Shown here: piece after piece, positions 8,942 through 17,128 of the stretch | Layout of the letters: every line of letters begins with the position of its first letter | How positions within the stretch are numbered: the stretch's first letter is position 1 | From: an uncultured bacterium | Lineage (GTDB): Bacteria > Verrucomicrobiota > Kiritimatiellia > CAIKKV01 > CAITUY01 | Direction: 5' to 3' | Assembly: GCA_903908715.1 (NCBI GenBank) | Contig: CAIVSY010000061.1 | Coordinates: 62,001-126,000, forward strand | DNA length: 64,000 bases | Program-made: the position numbers and the translations under genes | The notes under the pieces: generated by a model | What the model was told of the DNA's origin: nothing | The model's database searches: none | The model's input: the letters and a program-made list of their open reading frames with translations, nothing else

Positions 8942-9667
8942 ATGGACAATCCGTATATCATTCCTTTGTCCTGGCGGAATCTGCTTGCGACGCTGGTTCT
9001 GACCGCAGCGTTATGGCTGACGCCTTTCGCGGTTTGGCCGTCCTTGCCTCAACCGGCGGAGAAGAAGATGGCGTATCGCGCCCCGGTGGTGCGGTTCATG
9101 GGGACCTTCCAGGGAGCGGATGGAACCGCCTGGTCGCCGGTTGTGTTCCCGTTGCCGACCAAATACGGATTCAGTGAGTCGGTTGATGCGCAGAACGGGG
9201 GTCATGATGTCTCGGCTTTGATGAAACTGAGGGTTTTTGAAGGGGTATTCCATAACATTACGGCACCGGCGCCGGACCTTGCTGTGCTGGGAGCGCTGGA
9301 CGGACCCGATACCCCGAGAGGATATCGCCCGACCGGTCTGGATGAAACGGTTTTCCGTTCAGCAGCCCGGAAGGCAGGCCCTGGCTGGTTGCCGGATGTG
9401 GAGCCTGCCTTATCCGCTAGGCGGTATGCAGTCGATTTGTCGGAGATCGGGGCGCCGGGTTTGCCTTCCCAGGGTAGTGTGGATGCGTATGTTGAGCTTG
9501 ACCTGCGCGGATACCCGCTGCATGTTCTGCTGGACGGTTCAACGGGAAACGTTCAAGTTGACCGTGCAATCATCAGGGCCCTGTACAAAGGGAGGGCCCT
9601 GCAGGGGGGCGCGGGTGAGGCCGGACGGATTCATTTGTATTATCGGGATGGCACCAACGCCAGGTGA
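8942..9667 (+). CDS. TonB-like periplasmic protein, fourth member of the TPR-ExbB-ExbD module
   Basis: A 241-residue protein with a single N-terminal membrane anchor (about residues 13-32) and a periplasmic remainder. The last 60 residues (VDAYVELDLRGYPLHVLLD... to IHLYYRDG) resemble the small beta-alpha-beta fold that ends TonB/TolA proteins, in the form seen in shorter TonB-like proteins. The long Pro-Lys spacer of classical TonB is absent. Position directly after the ExbB/ExbD-like pair is the main support. It would transmit conformational change across the periplasm. The C-terminal resemblance is judged by eye, so the name is tentative. Its stop lies 56 bases before hisD. Confidence 0.6.
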   Translation: MDNPYIIPLSWRNLLATLVLTAALWLTPFAVWPSLPQPAEKKMAYRAPVVRFMGTFQGADGTAWSPVVFPLPTKYGFSESVDAQNGGHDVSALMKLRVFEGVFHNITAPAPDLAVLGALDGPDTPRGYRPTGLDETVFRSAARKAGPGWLPDVEPALSARRYAVDLSEIGAPGLPSQGSVDAYVELDLRGYPLHVLLDGSTGNVQVDRAIIRALYKGRALQGGAGEAGRIHLYYRDGTNAR

Positions 9668-9723
9668 ATCGCAGGCCAGGGGGTGGCGGAGTTCGGGGGA
9701 AGGAATTAGCAAGGGAGATGACG

Positions 9724-11022
9724 ATGGAAATCAAAGTAATCAAGTGGAGTCCGGAGAAGCCATCCAATATCGTGTTGTCTTTTCTCAAGCGGCCGGCCTT
9801 TGACCCGAGCGCCGAGACCGCGGCCCGGACGGTTCTTGAGGACATCCGGCTGAATGGCGATGCCGCGGTTATCAAACATGTCAGGCAATTTGATGGTGTT
9901 GCGCTCAAGCCGGGGGATTTTCGTGTGACAGTGCGTGAAATCGCGGAAGCCAGGGAGACGGTGGACCCGCAGTTCCGGATTGCCGCTCGTGAGACGCACA
10001 AGCGTGTATCAACCTTTGCACGCAACGGAATGAAGAAGGACTGGAAGATGTTCAGTCCCAAGGGTGGGGAACTTGGGGAACAGTTTGTTCCATTCGACAG
10101 GGTGGGGGTCTATATTCCTGGCGGGGCTGCTCCTTTGGTCTCCACGGTGTTCATGACCGTAACCCTGGCGAAGGTGGCGGGAGTTCCTGAGATTGTGGCC
10201 TGCACGCCGTCCGATGCAAAGGGGGGAGTGAATCCCTATATTCTTTTCGCACTGGAGTTGGCGGGAGCGACAGAGATATACAGGGTTGGAGGCATACAAA
10301 GCATCGGGATGATGGCGTACGGCACCCGCACGGTGCCGAAAGTGCAGAAGATTGTCGGCCCCGGCGGTGCGTATGTGACCGCCGCCAAGAAGTTGGTGTA
10401 TGGTGAGGTGGCTTTGGATCTGGTGGCGGGACCGAGCGAGATTGCGATCCTTGCCGATGAAACGGCGCCTCCCGCCTGTGTCGCGGCGGATTTGCTTGCA
10501 CAAGCCGAGCATGGCACTGGGCAGGAAAAGGCCCTGTTGGTGACCAATTCGCCTCAGGTGGCGACCCAGGTGGCGAATGAGCTGATCCGGCAGGCGGAAA
10601 CCCTTTCACGCAAGCAGGCGGTGACGAAAGTGCTGGAACGCGGCCTGCTGATTGTGAATGTCAACACACTGGATGAGGGAATAGAGCTGTGCAACCAATT
10701 CGGTCCCGAGCATCTTGAAATCATGGTGCGAGAGCCGAGAAGTTGGTTGCGGAAGGTGCGGAGCGCCGGGGCTGTTTTCTTCGGGACATGGACTCCGGAA
10801 TCGGTAGGCGACTTTGTTGCCGGGCCAAGTCATGTGCTGCCCACAGGCGGTACTTCCTGCATGTTCTCCGGCCTCACGGTGGATGATTTCCGCCGGCGTA
10901 CGAGTTTCATGGCGTTCACCCGGGCGGACCTCCAGGAGACGCTCAGCGTGATCGAGGCGTTCGGTCGGGTGGAGGGATTAGACGGACATGCCCGGGCTGC
11001 GCGGTTGCGTTTTGAGGTGTAG
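9724..11022 (+). CDS. hisD: Histidinol dehydrogenase
   Basis: Catalyses the last two steps of histidine synthesis, L-histidinol to L-histidine with NAD and a bound zinc ion. Visible family motifs include YIPGGxAPLVSTVxM, VGGIQSIGMMAYGT, the AGPSEIAILAD stretch with AQAEHG, and the catalytic Glu-His in GPEHLEI. I chose the ATG at 9724 (432 residues, normal length) because AAGGGA lies 7 bases upstream; an in-frame GTG at 9664 would add 20 residues of low-similarity sequence. It is followed by hisC and hisB, but no other his genes are in the window, so the pathway is split across the chromosome. Confidence 0.95.
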   Translation: MEIKVIKWSPEKPSNIVLSFLKRPAFDPSAETAARTVLEDIRLNGDAAVIKHVRQFDGVALKPGDFRVTVREIAEARETVDPQFRIAARETHKRVSTFARNGMKKDWKMFSPKGGELGEQFVPFDRVGVYIPGGAAPLVSTVFMTVTLAKVAGVPEIVACTPSDAKGGVNPYILFALELAGATEIYRVGGIQSIGMMAYGTRTVPKVQKIVGPGGAYVTAAKKLVYGEVALDLVAGPSEIAILADETAPPACVAADLLAQAEHGTGQEKALLVTNSPQVATQVANELIRQAETLSRKQAVTKVLERGLLIVNVNTLDEGIELCNQFGPEHLEIMVREPRSWLRKVRSAGAVFFGTWTPESVGDFVAGPSHVLPTGGTSCMFSGLTVDDFRRRTSFMAFTRADLQETLSVIEAFGRVEGLDGHARAARLRFEV

Positions 11023-11065
11023 CCCAGCTTCGGGCTCACCTGTTGACAAGGTCGTGGGAGGCATT

Positions 11066-12100
11066 GTGATCCGGAAAAATGTGAAGGAAATGACAGGGTA
11101 TACGCCGGGCGAGCAGCCGCGGCGTGCCGGCCTTGTGAAATTGAATACCAACGAGAATCCCTACCCGCCTTCGCCGCGGGTGGTGGCGGCGTTATCGTTG
11201 CTGGAACCGGCTGACCTTCGCTTGTATCCCGATCCTATGGCTCTGGATGTGCGACAGTCCATCGCCCGACTGCATGGCGTGACGGTGGATCATGTATTTT
11301 CCGGCAACGGTTCTGACGAGATTCTTTCCCTCTGTACACGGGCATTCGTTGAGGATGGGGACGCGATCGGGTACTTTGATCCGTCGTATTCCCTGTATCC
11401 TGTCCTGGCCGCAATACGGAATGTTCCGGGGTGGCCATGCCGCCTGGATGATGCCTTTGGATGGCCCTGCAATGATCCGGAACCGTGCGCTTTGTTCTTC
11501 CTTACGAACCCGAATGCGCCCACGAGTCTGGCTTTCCCTCTGGAAAAGATCACAGCCTTTTGCCGAGCTTTTCCCGGAGTGGTGTTGATTGATGAGGCGT
11601 ACGTGGATTTTGCCCCTTTTCATTGCATGGAGTTGGCAAAGACTTTTCCCAATGTTCTCGTGATGCGGACGCTCTCCAAGTCCTATTCACTGGCGGGGAT
11701 TCGATTCGGTTATGTGGTGGGGAGTCCTGATCTGATTGGTGCGTTGTTCAAGATCAAGGATTCCTACAACATCGACCGGATCACGCAGGTTATCGCCCGT
11801 GCGGCCATTGAGGACCAGGGGCACATGATGGGGAATGTGGCAAGGATCAAGTCGACGCGGGCCCGTTTGACCCGGGGCCTGACGGCGCTGGATTTCGAGG
11901 TGAGCGAATCGGCTTCCAATTTCCTCTGGGCCAGGCCGAAGCGGTTGGAGGCGCAGAAGGTGTTTGAATCGCTGAAGGCTGAAGGCGTTCTCGTCCGCTA
12001 TTTCCCGGGCGAACGCACGGGGTTTCATGTTCGGATTACAGTGGGCACGGATGCGGAAGCGGATCGTCTTCTCGCGGTCCTTGGCGGAGGAAAGGCATAA
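11066..12100 (+). CDS. hisC: Histidinol-phosphate aminotransferase
   Basis: PLP-dependent fold-type I aminotransferase that converts imidazole-acetol phosphate to histidinol phosphate using glutamate. Visible signatures are NENPYPPSP near the N-terminus, GNGSDEIL (cofactor phosphate region), FFLTNPNAPT, VLIDEAYVDF, and the PLP lysine in TLSKSYSLAGIRFGY. The GTG at 11066 gives 344 residues and has GGGAGG 4 bases before it. The ATG at 10988 lies inside hisD and would add 26 unrelated residues. The gene sits between hisD and hisB and is most likely cotranscribed with them. Confidence 0.93.
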   Translation: MIRKNVKEMTGYTPGEQPRRAGLVKLNTNENPYPPSPRVVAALSLLEPADLRLYPDPMALDVRQSIARLHGVTVDHVFSGNGSDEILSLCTRAFVEDGDAIGYFDPSYSLYPVLAAIRNVPGWPCRLDDAFGWPCNDPEPCALFFLTNPNAPTSLAFPLEKITAFCRAFPGVVLIDEAYVDFAPFHCMELAKTFPNVLVMRTLSKSYSLAGIRFGYVVGSPDLIGALFKIKDSYNIDRITQVIARAAIEDQGHMMGNVARIKSTRARLTRGLTALDFEVSESASNFLWARPKRLEAQKVFESLKAEGVLVRYFPGERTGFHVRITVGTDAEADRLLAVLGGGKA

Positions 12101-12180
12101 CCCGATCGGTCCCGCATTTTGCGGCATGACACGTCGGGGAACGGAGTGTATGGTGGGGGTGTTGGCATGGAGGGAACACG

Positions 12181-12771
12181 ATGAAGAAACGAGTGGCATC
12201 CGTTGAACGAGCGACCCGGGAGACGGACATCAAGGTTCGATTGTCAGTTGATGGGGCGGGTAAGGCCAGGGTTCAGACCGGAATGCCCTTCGTGAACCAC
12301 ATGATGGAGTTGTTTGCCCGTCACTCCCTTCTCGATCTGGATATCAAGGCGACGGGTGACTTGGACGTGGATTACCACCATACGGTGGAGGACATTGGCC
12401 TTGTGCTGGGAGAAGCCCTCGACAAGGCCTTGGGGGATCGCAGGGGACTGACGCGATATGGTTGGTCCTATGTTCCCATGGATGATGCGCTGGCTCGTGC
12501 GGTAGTCGACCTTGGCGGGCGCCCGTATCTGGTTTTCGACGTGGCAAACCGGACACGCAAGATCCGTGATTTCGACCTTCTGCTTGTGCGGGAGTTTTTC
12601 CAGGCATTTACCATCAAAGGGCGTATGAACCTGCATATCACGCAGTTCTATGGCAAGGAACCTCACCATGCGTATGAGGCGATTTTTAAGGCGGTGGCGC
12701 GTGCCCTGGAAGCCGCGTGCCGAATGGATCGTCGTGTGCACGGCATTCCCTCCAGCAAGGGGAAAATCTAA
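12181..12771 (+). CDS. hisB: Imidazoleglycerol-phosphate dehydratase
   Basis: Catalyses the dehydration of imidazoleglycerol phosphate to imidazole-acetol phosphate, the sixth histidine step. At 196 residues it is the monofunctional form without the phosphatase domain found in enterobacterial HisB. The metal-binding histidine motifs are clear: GMPFVNHMMELFARHSL near residue 37, DLDVDYHHTVEDIGLVLG near 60, DDALARAVVDLGGRP near 100, and a late HHAYEAIFKAVARAL motif. A strong SD (GGAGGG) precedes the ATG. The 80-base gap after hisC holds no gene or clear signal. It is the last gene of the plus-strand run that begins at tyrS. Confidence 0.96.
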   Translation: MKKRVASVERATRETDIKVRLSVDGAGKARVQTGMPFVNHMMELFARHSLLDLDIKATGDLDVDYHHTVEDIGLVLGEALDKALGDRRGLTRYGWSYVPMDDALARAVVDLGGRPYLVFDVANRTRKIRDFDLLLVREFFQAFTIKGRMNLHITQFYGKEPHHAYEAIFKAVARALEAACRMDRRVHGIPSSKGKI

Positions 12772-12790
12772 CCGCTCTTAGGCGGGGGGG

Positions 12791-12812
12791 GCCCTCAGGC
12801 CGGCTTCAGGGC
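12791..12812. terminator. Weak hairpin in the convergent gap after hisB
   Basis: An imperfect inverted repeat (GCCCT at 12791-12795, AGGGC at 12808-12812, with inner pairs GG/CC around one mismatch) lies where hisB and the minus-strand protease gene converge. It overlaps the protease stop codon. There is no T-tract on either strand, so a role as terminator is only a possibility. Confidence 0.2.
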
Positions 12813-14200
12813 TCCACCCGGCACCCTACGGATTTCTGTCGCGACTGTATTGCAGATAATTGCTCATATCGCAGAGGGTCGGCAGCGGTAAGTTCCAATC
12901 GTGATGCGGTTGATTGAAGTCCCGCCAATGCCTTGGCGAAGTGCTGGTTGGCCTCTTTCCGGCAGTGTGACGCTTTCTCCATGGCGACGCGTGAATCATC
13001 CGGGGAAAGGGTGGCTTTGCCGCTCAACAGCAGGGCACCATCCAGCAGGGCATCCAACGCCAACGAACTTTCTGCCAGGATACCCTCCAGTTCCGGATCC
13101 ATATCTTTCGTGCATCGGCAACGGATCAGCATGGCCTTTAAGAGGATCAGGCGGGCGGAAATCTCTGCGGTCTGTTGCGTCTGCGCGAAGTGGATTCTTC
13201 GATTGAATGCGGGATTTGGATCCCGGGTCGCCTCCTCGATCCGGATCCTGGAGACGGAATCGAGCCAATCGTTGATCCAGACGTCCATCAGCAGGCAGAT
13301 CTGTCCCAGGAAATCAGTCAGGCGGCGGTTCCTTTCGATCCGGGAAAGGTCGGCAAAAGCCATGGGCTGGCTGGGAGAGGCAAGGAATTTCCGGATGGCC
13401 GGGGCCGCGATGCCGACTTTCACATTGGCCCCGTCAGCGAGTTCAGCGGAACAGGCAGTCAGTGCGACCAGATCCCCACGATCATTTACGACAGGGCCGC
13501 CGGAGTTGCCGCGGGCCACCGGAGCGTCAAAATGAAGAACGACCGTGCCTCGATCGGGGCGGCACCGCAGGGATAGGCCGGTGACGGAGTGCCATGTGGC
13601 ATCGCCGGGATGGCCCACAATCCGAATGGCAGATCCTTCGGCCGGCCGGTCTTCCTTACTGATCCCGAGCGGTACATAGGGCCCACCGGGAATCCGTATG
13701 AGTGCCAAGTCGTGAATCGCCGATGCGGAGGTGATATGGGTGACAGGAAAAATACGGCCGTCCATGGTTTGCACGCTGGCGCAGGGGACACCCGCTACCA
13801 GGTGATAACTGGTCAGGATCAGACCGTCTGGAGAGATCATAACGCCCGCCCCATGCCAGTAGGGGGTAATGATTCTCACGCATGCGGCGTATGCATTACG
13901 GATGGGAGGCGGGGTTTGACGGATCTTACGCAGGGACATCCGTCCGGGCGGTGTCGGCGGACTGGGTGCTAGAGCCAGCAGGGGCTCCAAAGAGAGAATG
14001 GCATGTGGTGGCAGTTCAGGGCGGGTGAAGAAAGAAACAGGGAGCAGTGTTCGCGGGAAAAGCTCTTGAAATTCCCTCTGCAACTGGAGAACCAGCGTGT
14101 CTGCTGCATGGATGGTCGGGGCAAGCAGCACCATGGCAAGAATGATCCAGTTCCGTATGCCGGAGCAACAGCGTAAGGCGAGCGGTTGCAGCACTATCAT
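12806..14200 (-). CDS. Secreted trypsin-like serine protease with helical C-terminal extension
   Basis: A 464-residue protein with an export signal (hydrophobic residues 18-29, ending AxA-like at HAAD). Residues about 105-265 form an S1C/HtrA-type chymotrypsin-fold protease with the full catalytic triad: His133 in TSYHLVAG, Asp164 in AIHDLALIRI and Ser233 in ARGNSGGPVVND. No PDZ domain follows. Residues 280-464 are predicted helical, with no recognised family. It probably acts in the periplasm in quality control or regulated proteolysis. It is a single gene next to a BatD-like gene on the same strand. The upstream promoter places transcription start at the ATG, and no SD is present. Confidence 0.85.
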   Translation of the reverse strand: MIVLQPLALRCCSGIRNWIILAMVLLAPTIHAADTLVLQLQREFQELFPRTLLPVSFFTRPELPPHAILSLEPLLALAPSPPTPPGRMSLRKIRQTPPPIRNAYAACVRIITPYWHGAGVMISPDGLILTSYHLVAGVPCASVQTMDGRIFPVTHITSASAIHDLALIRIPGGPYVPLGISKEDRPAEGSAIRIVGHPGDATWHSVTGLSLRCRPDRGTVVLHFDAPVARGNSGGPVVNDRGDLVALTACSAELADGANVKVGIAAPAIRKFLASPSQPMAFADLSRIERNRRLTDFLGQICLLMDVWINDWLDSVSRIRIEEATRDPNPAFNRRIHFAQTQQTAEISARLILLKAMLIRCRCTKDMDPELEGILAESSLALDALLDGALLLSGKATLSPDDSRVAMEKASHCRKEANQHFAKALAGLQSTASRLELTAADPLRYEQLSAIQSRQKSVGCRVEP

Positions 14201-14206
14201 GTCTTA

Positions 14207-14235
14207 ATGATACCTTTATGGTGTATTCCTGTCCA
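14207..14235 (-). promoter_or_regulatory. Sigma-70-type promoter of the protease gene
   Basis: On the minus strand TGGACA (14230-14235) and TATCAT (14207-14212) are separated by exactly 17 bases; each matches the consensus at five of six positions. The expected start of transcription, about 7 bases downstream of the -10, falls at the A of the protease ATG (14200). Confidence 0.55.
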
Positions 14236-14338
14236 GTAGGATCCAGGTACTGTGGTCGGGGCAAGGGGTTCTGGGTGTTTTCAAGGAATTCATGCCGGCT
14301 GCGCCAGGTGTGAGGGGGCGAAAATGGTCTGCCCGGAA

Positions 14339-15475
14339 TTATGGTGAAGCCAGTGGTATCCAGCCAATCCCATCACCGGTCTCGATCCGGAGCCATCCTT
14401 CCCAGCGCTCAGAGATACGTGCGACAGAGCCTTTCTGGATCGAGAACAGGACTGTGGAAGCCGTACTGGGAGCCATTCGCACATCCGTATTCTCCGGCGA
14501 GTGAAAAAGTTCCACTGGGGTTATACGGAAAAGATTCCTCCACCGGGTTGAAAAGGTCGTATTCGTGCATGGCACTTCCGGCGGATACACGGACCCCGTT
14601 GCCTTGGGCTGTGCATTGGTTGGTGGCGTATAGACGGACGTTTGGGACGATGGCTCAGTGTGGAAGGTGAGGGGGAAGGGCCCTGCGGTTCGGGTCTCAT
14701 ATTGACGGGCAACTGGATTAAAGAAGGTGAAGGAAATTGCGGGAATACAGGAGAGCGAGGGAACGGTGGGGACGACTGTCTGACGGAAGACATGCAGATC
14801 CGTCGAACTTTCGTCGGGAATGAGGCGGGAATCGTAGACCTTTAGGCCGGTAACCGGCAGGATGGCAGGGGGTGTCATTCCTTCAGGCAGGACTGGTCCC
14901 GCGATATGCATCTGTATGGTTACAATGTCGCCGGGGGCAATGTTGAGAGGTGAAGCTGTCGCCGAGAACTCGAAGACGCCGACAGCGCCAGAGAACGTAC
15001 CCGGTCGCCCGTTGTCCGGAAGGGGTAAGACATTTAACAGGAAAGGTTCCGTCGGGATTGGAACAGGTCTCAGGTGGCGCTGGACCATGAAATACGAGCG
15101 GGTCTCCTCGATCAGCGTGCCTTGCAAGGATGGGGTGAGGCGGAGTTTGCCTGCAAGGATGGCTCGGACCCTTGTCCGGAATCGGCGAACATCGAACATC
15201 CGTCCATCGAGTGTCTCTTGCTGCAGGGGGAGTTCCTGGAACGTTTCCATGAAGAGGCTTGTGTCAGGAGGGAAGCCGGAAAACGAAACCGCTTTGTCGA
15301 GGTTTGCCCCAGTGGAGTAAATGGCAAGCGTCAGATCGAAGGTTTGCCCGGCATAGATCGTGTCAGAACTGCTTGAGATGCGGGCAAAACGGTCAGGGGC
15401 GGCGGCGATGGCATCCAGGGCGATGATGGAAGCCCCAAGCAGATGCAGGCAGTGTTGGATGAATGACACTTTCAT
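14339..15475 (-). CDS. Orphan BatD-like exported protein with C-terminal SH3-like domain
   Basis: A 378-residue protein with an N-terminal signal peptide (hydrophobic stretch to about residue 25, AIAAAPD). Residues 28-300 have the BatD (oxygen-tolerance/aerotolerance family) pattern of immunoglobulin-like beta domains: DTIYAGQTFDLTL near the start, LPLPDNGRPGTFSGAVGVFEF in the middle and a second domain that again opens with a PGD-type turn. The last 60 residues (PENTDVRMAPS...GWLRIETGDGIGWI) match the bacterial SH3 (SH3b) pattern. BatD usually sits in a bat operon with MoxR and vWA genes; none is here. The ligand and role are unknown. The 138-base gap to the protease holds the protease promoter and nothing else seen. 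Confidence 0.7.
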   Translation of the reverse strand: MKVSFIQHCLHLLGASIIALDAIAAAPDRFARISSSSDTIYAGQTFDLTLAIYSTGANLDKAVSFSGFPPDTSLFMETFQELPLQQETLDGRMFDVRRFRTRVRAILAGKLRLTPSLQGTLIEETRSYFMVQRHLRPVPIPTEPFLLNVLPLPDNGRPGTFSGAVGVFEFSATASPLNIAPGDIVTIQMHIAGPVLPEGMTPPAILPVTGLKVYDSRLIPDESSTDLHVFRQTVVPTVPSLSCIPAISFTFFNPVARQYETRTAGPFPLTFHTEPSSQTSVYTPPTNAQPKATGSVYPPEVPCTNTTFSTRWRNLFRITPVELFHSPENTDVRMAPSTASTVLFSIQKGSVARISERWEGWLRIETGDGIGWIPLASP

Positions 15476-15505
15476 ATCCGTTCTCGGAAAATCTGCTCAT
15501 CAGGC

Positions 15506-15534
15506 TGGTCAAAAGCCACCCTCTCGCGCATAAT
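15506..15534 (+). promoter_or_regulatory. Sigma-70-type promoter of the amidotransferase-proBA run
   Basis: TGGTCA (15506-15511) and CATAAT (15529-15534) are spaced by 17 bases. The -10 overlaps an in-frame upstream ATG at 15533, so that ATG would not be transcribed and translation should begin at 15572. Confidence 0.5.
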
Positions 15535-15571
15535 GAATTCTTCTATTTTGGGTGTCAACGGGAGATGCGGA

Positions 15572-16249
15572 ATGATTGTTTATATTGTCACCGAAACGGC
15601 GGATAAGTACCAGACGGGAAATTGGCAGAAACAGAAACTGGTTCTTGAAGAGGCGTCAGGGGATTTTTGTCTCGTGGTCCATTACAAGCAGGTTGGTTTG
15701 GCGATGCTGAAGGGGATCCAACCCTGGGCAATCTGTCATAGCGGTTCAGGAACGCCGTTTGAGGAGTACGATATTCTTGCATCCGCGGGCTACCGCGAGG
15801 TGGTTCTCGAGAGTACAGTTCCCCAACTGGGCATTTGCGGGGGGCACCAGTTGATTGCCTGTTTACATGGGGCAATGTTGGGGCGGATGCGCAAGATTCG
15901 GCGCGGGGATGCGGATCACAATCCAAAGTACCACCCCGGAGAGTACAAGGAGTGGGGGGTGTACACCGTTCATATCCTGGAGCGCGATCCGCTTTTCCGC
16001 GGGCTGGGCCGCAAGTTCAGAGTCCAGCAATTCCACCGGAGCGAGATCAAGGGATTGAGCCGTGACTTCAAGGTGCTGGCCAGTTCGCCTGACTGCCGTA
16101 TCCAGGCATATGTTCATCGGCAGCGTCCTGTCTATGGAGTGCAGTTTCACCCCGAGGAGTGGAGTGAGGCGTATCCCGATGGCAGGGTGATTCTGCGGAA
16201 CTTCTTCCATCTGGCGGCATCTCGACAAGGACTGGTTAGTATGGTATGA
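15572..16249 (+). CDS. Class I glutamine amidotransferase, substrate unknown
   Basis: A 225-residue stand-alone glutaminase domain of the triad class. The nucleophile Cys89 lies in LGICGGHQ, and His193 and Glu195 lie in GVQFHPEEW, so the triad is complete. Such domains release ammonia from glutamine or cleave gamma-glutamyl bonds. No synthetase partner domain is attached. I chose the ATG at 15572 because GGGAG lies 7 bases upstream and the promoter's -10 covers the earlier ATG. Its stop overlaps the proB start (ATGA), so it is coupled to proline synthesis. A role in gamma-glutamyl metabolism is plausible from this position but is inference only; it does not match GuaA, CarA, HisH or TrpG well by eye. 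Confidence 0.8.
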   Translation: MIVYIVTETADKYQTGNWQKQKLVLEEASGDFCLVVHYKQVGLAMLKGIQPWAICHSGSGTPFEEYDILASAGYREVVLESTVPQLGICGGHQLIACLHGAMLGRMRKIRRGDADHNPKYHPGEYKEWGVYTVHILERDPLFRGLGRKFRVQQFHRSEIKGLSRDFKVLASSPDCRIQAYVHRQRPVYGVQFHPEEWSEAYPDGRVILRNFFHLAASRQGLVSMV

Positions 16250-17082
16250 ACCAGCGAAATATGAATGCGTCAATGAAGCTTAGGCAGGGGATTCCCGATG
16301 CTCGACGGGTTGTCGTGAAGATCGGGAGCCGTGTGTTGGTGCAGAAGACCGGTCGTCCGGAGCATCGGCGGATTCGCGGCCTGGTCGGGGAGTTGGCTCG
16401 TATCCGGCAGAGCGGTGTGGAACTGGTTGTCATTACGTCTGGCGCGATTGGCGCGGGCATGGAAGCGCTCGGGATGAGCGAGCGGCCTGCATTGTTGCCG
16501 GATCTGCAGATGGCGGCAGCCGTTGGACAATGCCGATTGATGACCGCCTATGACAAGTTGTTTGCAGCGAAAAAGTGCAAGGTGGGCCAGGTTTTGCTGA
16601 CGCACGATGATTTTAACCATAAGATCCGTCTTGCGAATGCCCGGAGAACGATGGAGAACATGCTGAGGCACAGGGTGATACCGATCGTCAACGAGAACGA
16701 TGTGGTTGCCGACGAGGAAATTCGCGCCGATATTAAACTTGGGGACAATGATTTCCTTGCATCGCTTGTTGTGAAAATGATTCGTGCCGATCTGCTGGTC
16801 ATCCTTTCAACAACCGATGGTCTGCGTGCGCCGGGTTTCAATGGCAAGACGAAGCGCGTTCCGTTCCTGGAACGGATTGACCGGCAGACTTTGTCCATGG
16901 TGACAGGGCAGAAGGGCAACCTTTCCAAGGGCGGGATGGGGTCTAAATTGCGGGCTGCGCAAGCCGCTGCGCATGCAGGATGTCACGTGGTGATTGCCGA
17001 TGGGCGCAAGCCGGCGAATGTTTCAAAGATCATGCGTGGTGCGGATGTGGGTACGTTTATCATGGCGACGCTAGTCAATTGA
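16246..17082 (+). CDS. proB: Glutamate 5-kinase, short form without PUA domain
   Basis: Phosphorylates glutamate in the first step of proline synthesis. The amino-acid kinase fold is clear: VVVKIGSRVL at the N-terminus, VITSGAIGAGMEALG, a NENDVVADEE stretch, KLGDNDFLASLV, TDGLRAP and the late KGGMGSKLRAA motif. At 278 residues it ends after the kinase domain, while many ProB proteins carry a C-terminal PUA domain (about 370 residues). The short form also exists in known bacteria. It is coupled by ATGA to the amidotransferase and followed 46 bases later by proA. Confidence 0.94.
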   Translation: MNQRNMNASMKLRQGIPDARRVVVKIGSRVLVQKTGRPEHRRIRGLVGELARIRQSGVELVVITSGAIGAGMEALGMSERPALLPDLQMAAAVGQCRLMTAYDKLFAAKKCKVGQVLLTHDDFNHKIRLANARRTMENMLRHRVIPIVNENDVVADEEIRADIKLGDNDFLASLVVKMIRADLLVILSTTDGLRAPGFNGKTKRVPFLERIDRQTLSMVTGQKGNLSKGGMGSKLRAAQAAAHAGCHVVIADGRKPANVSKIMRGADVGTFIMATLVN

Positions 17083-17128
17083 AGAGTGGAAGGGTTGCCT
17101 CGATTGCCATCTTGCGAGGGAGGTCTGG

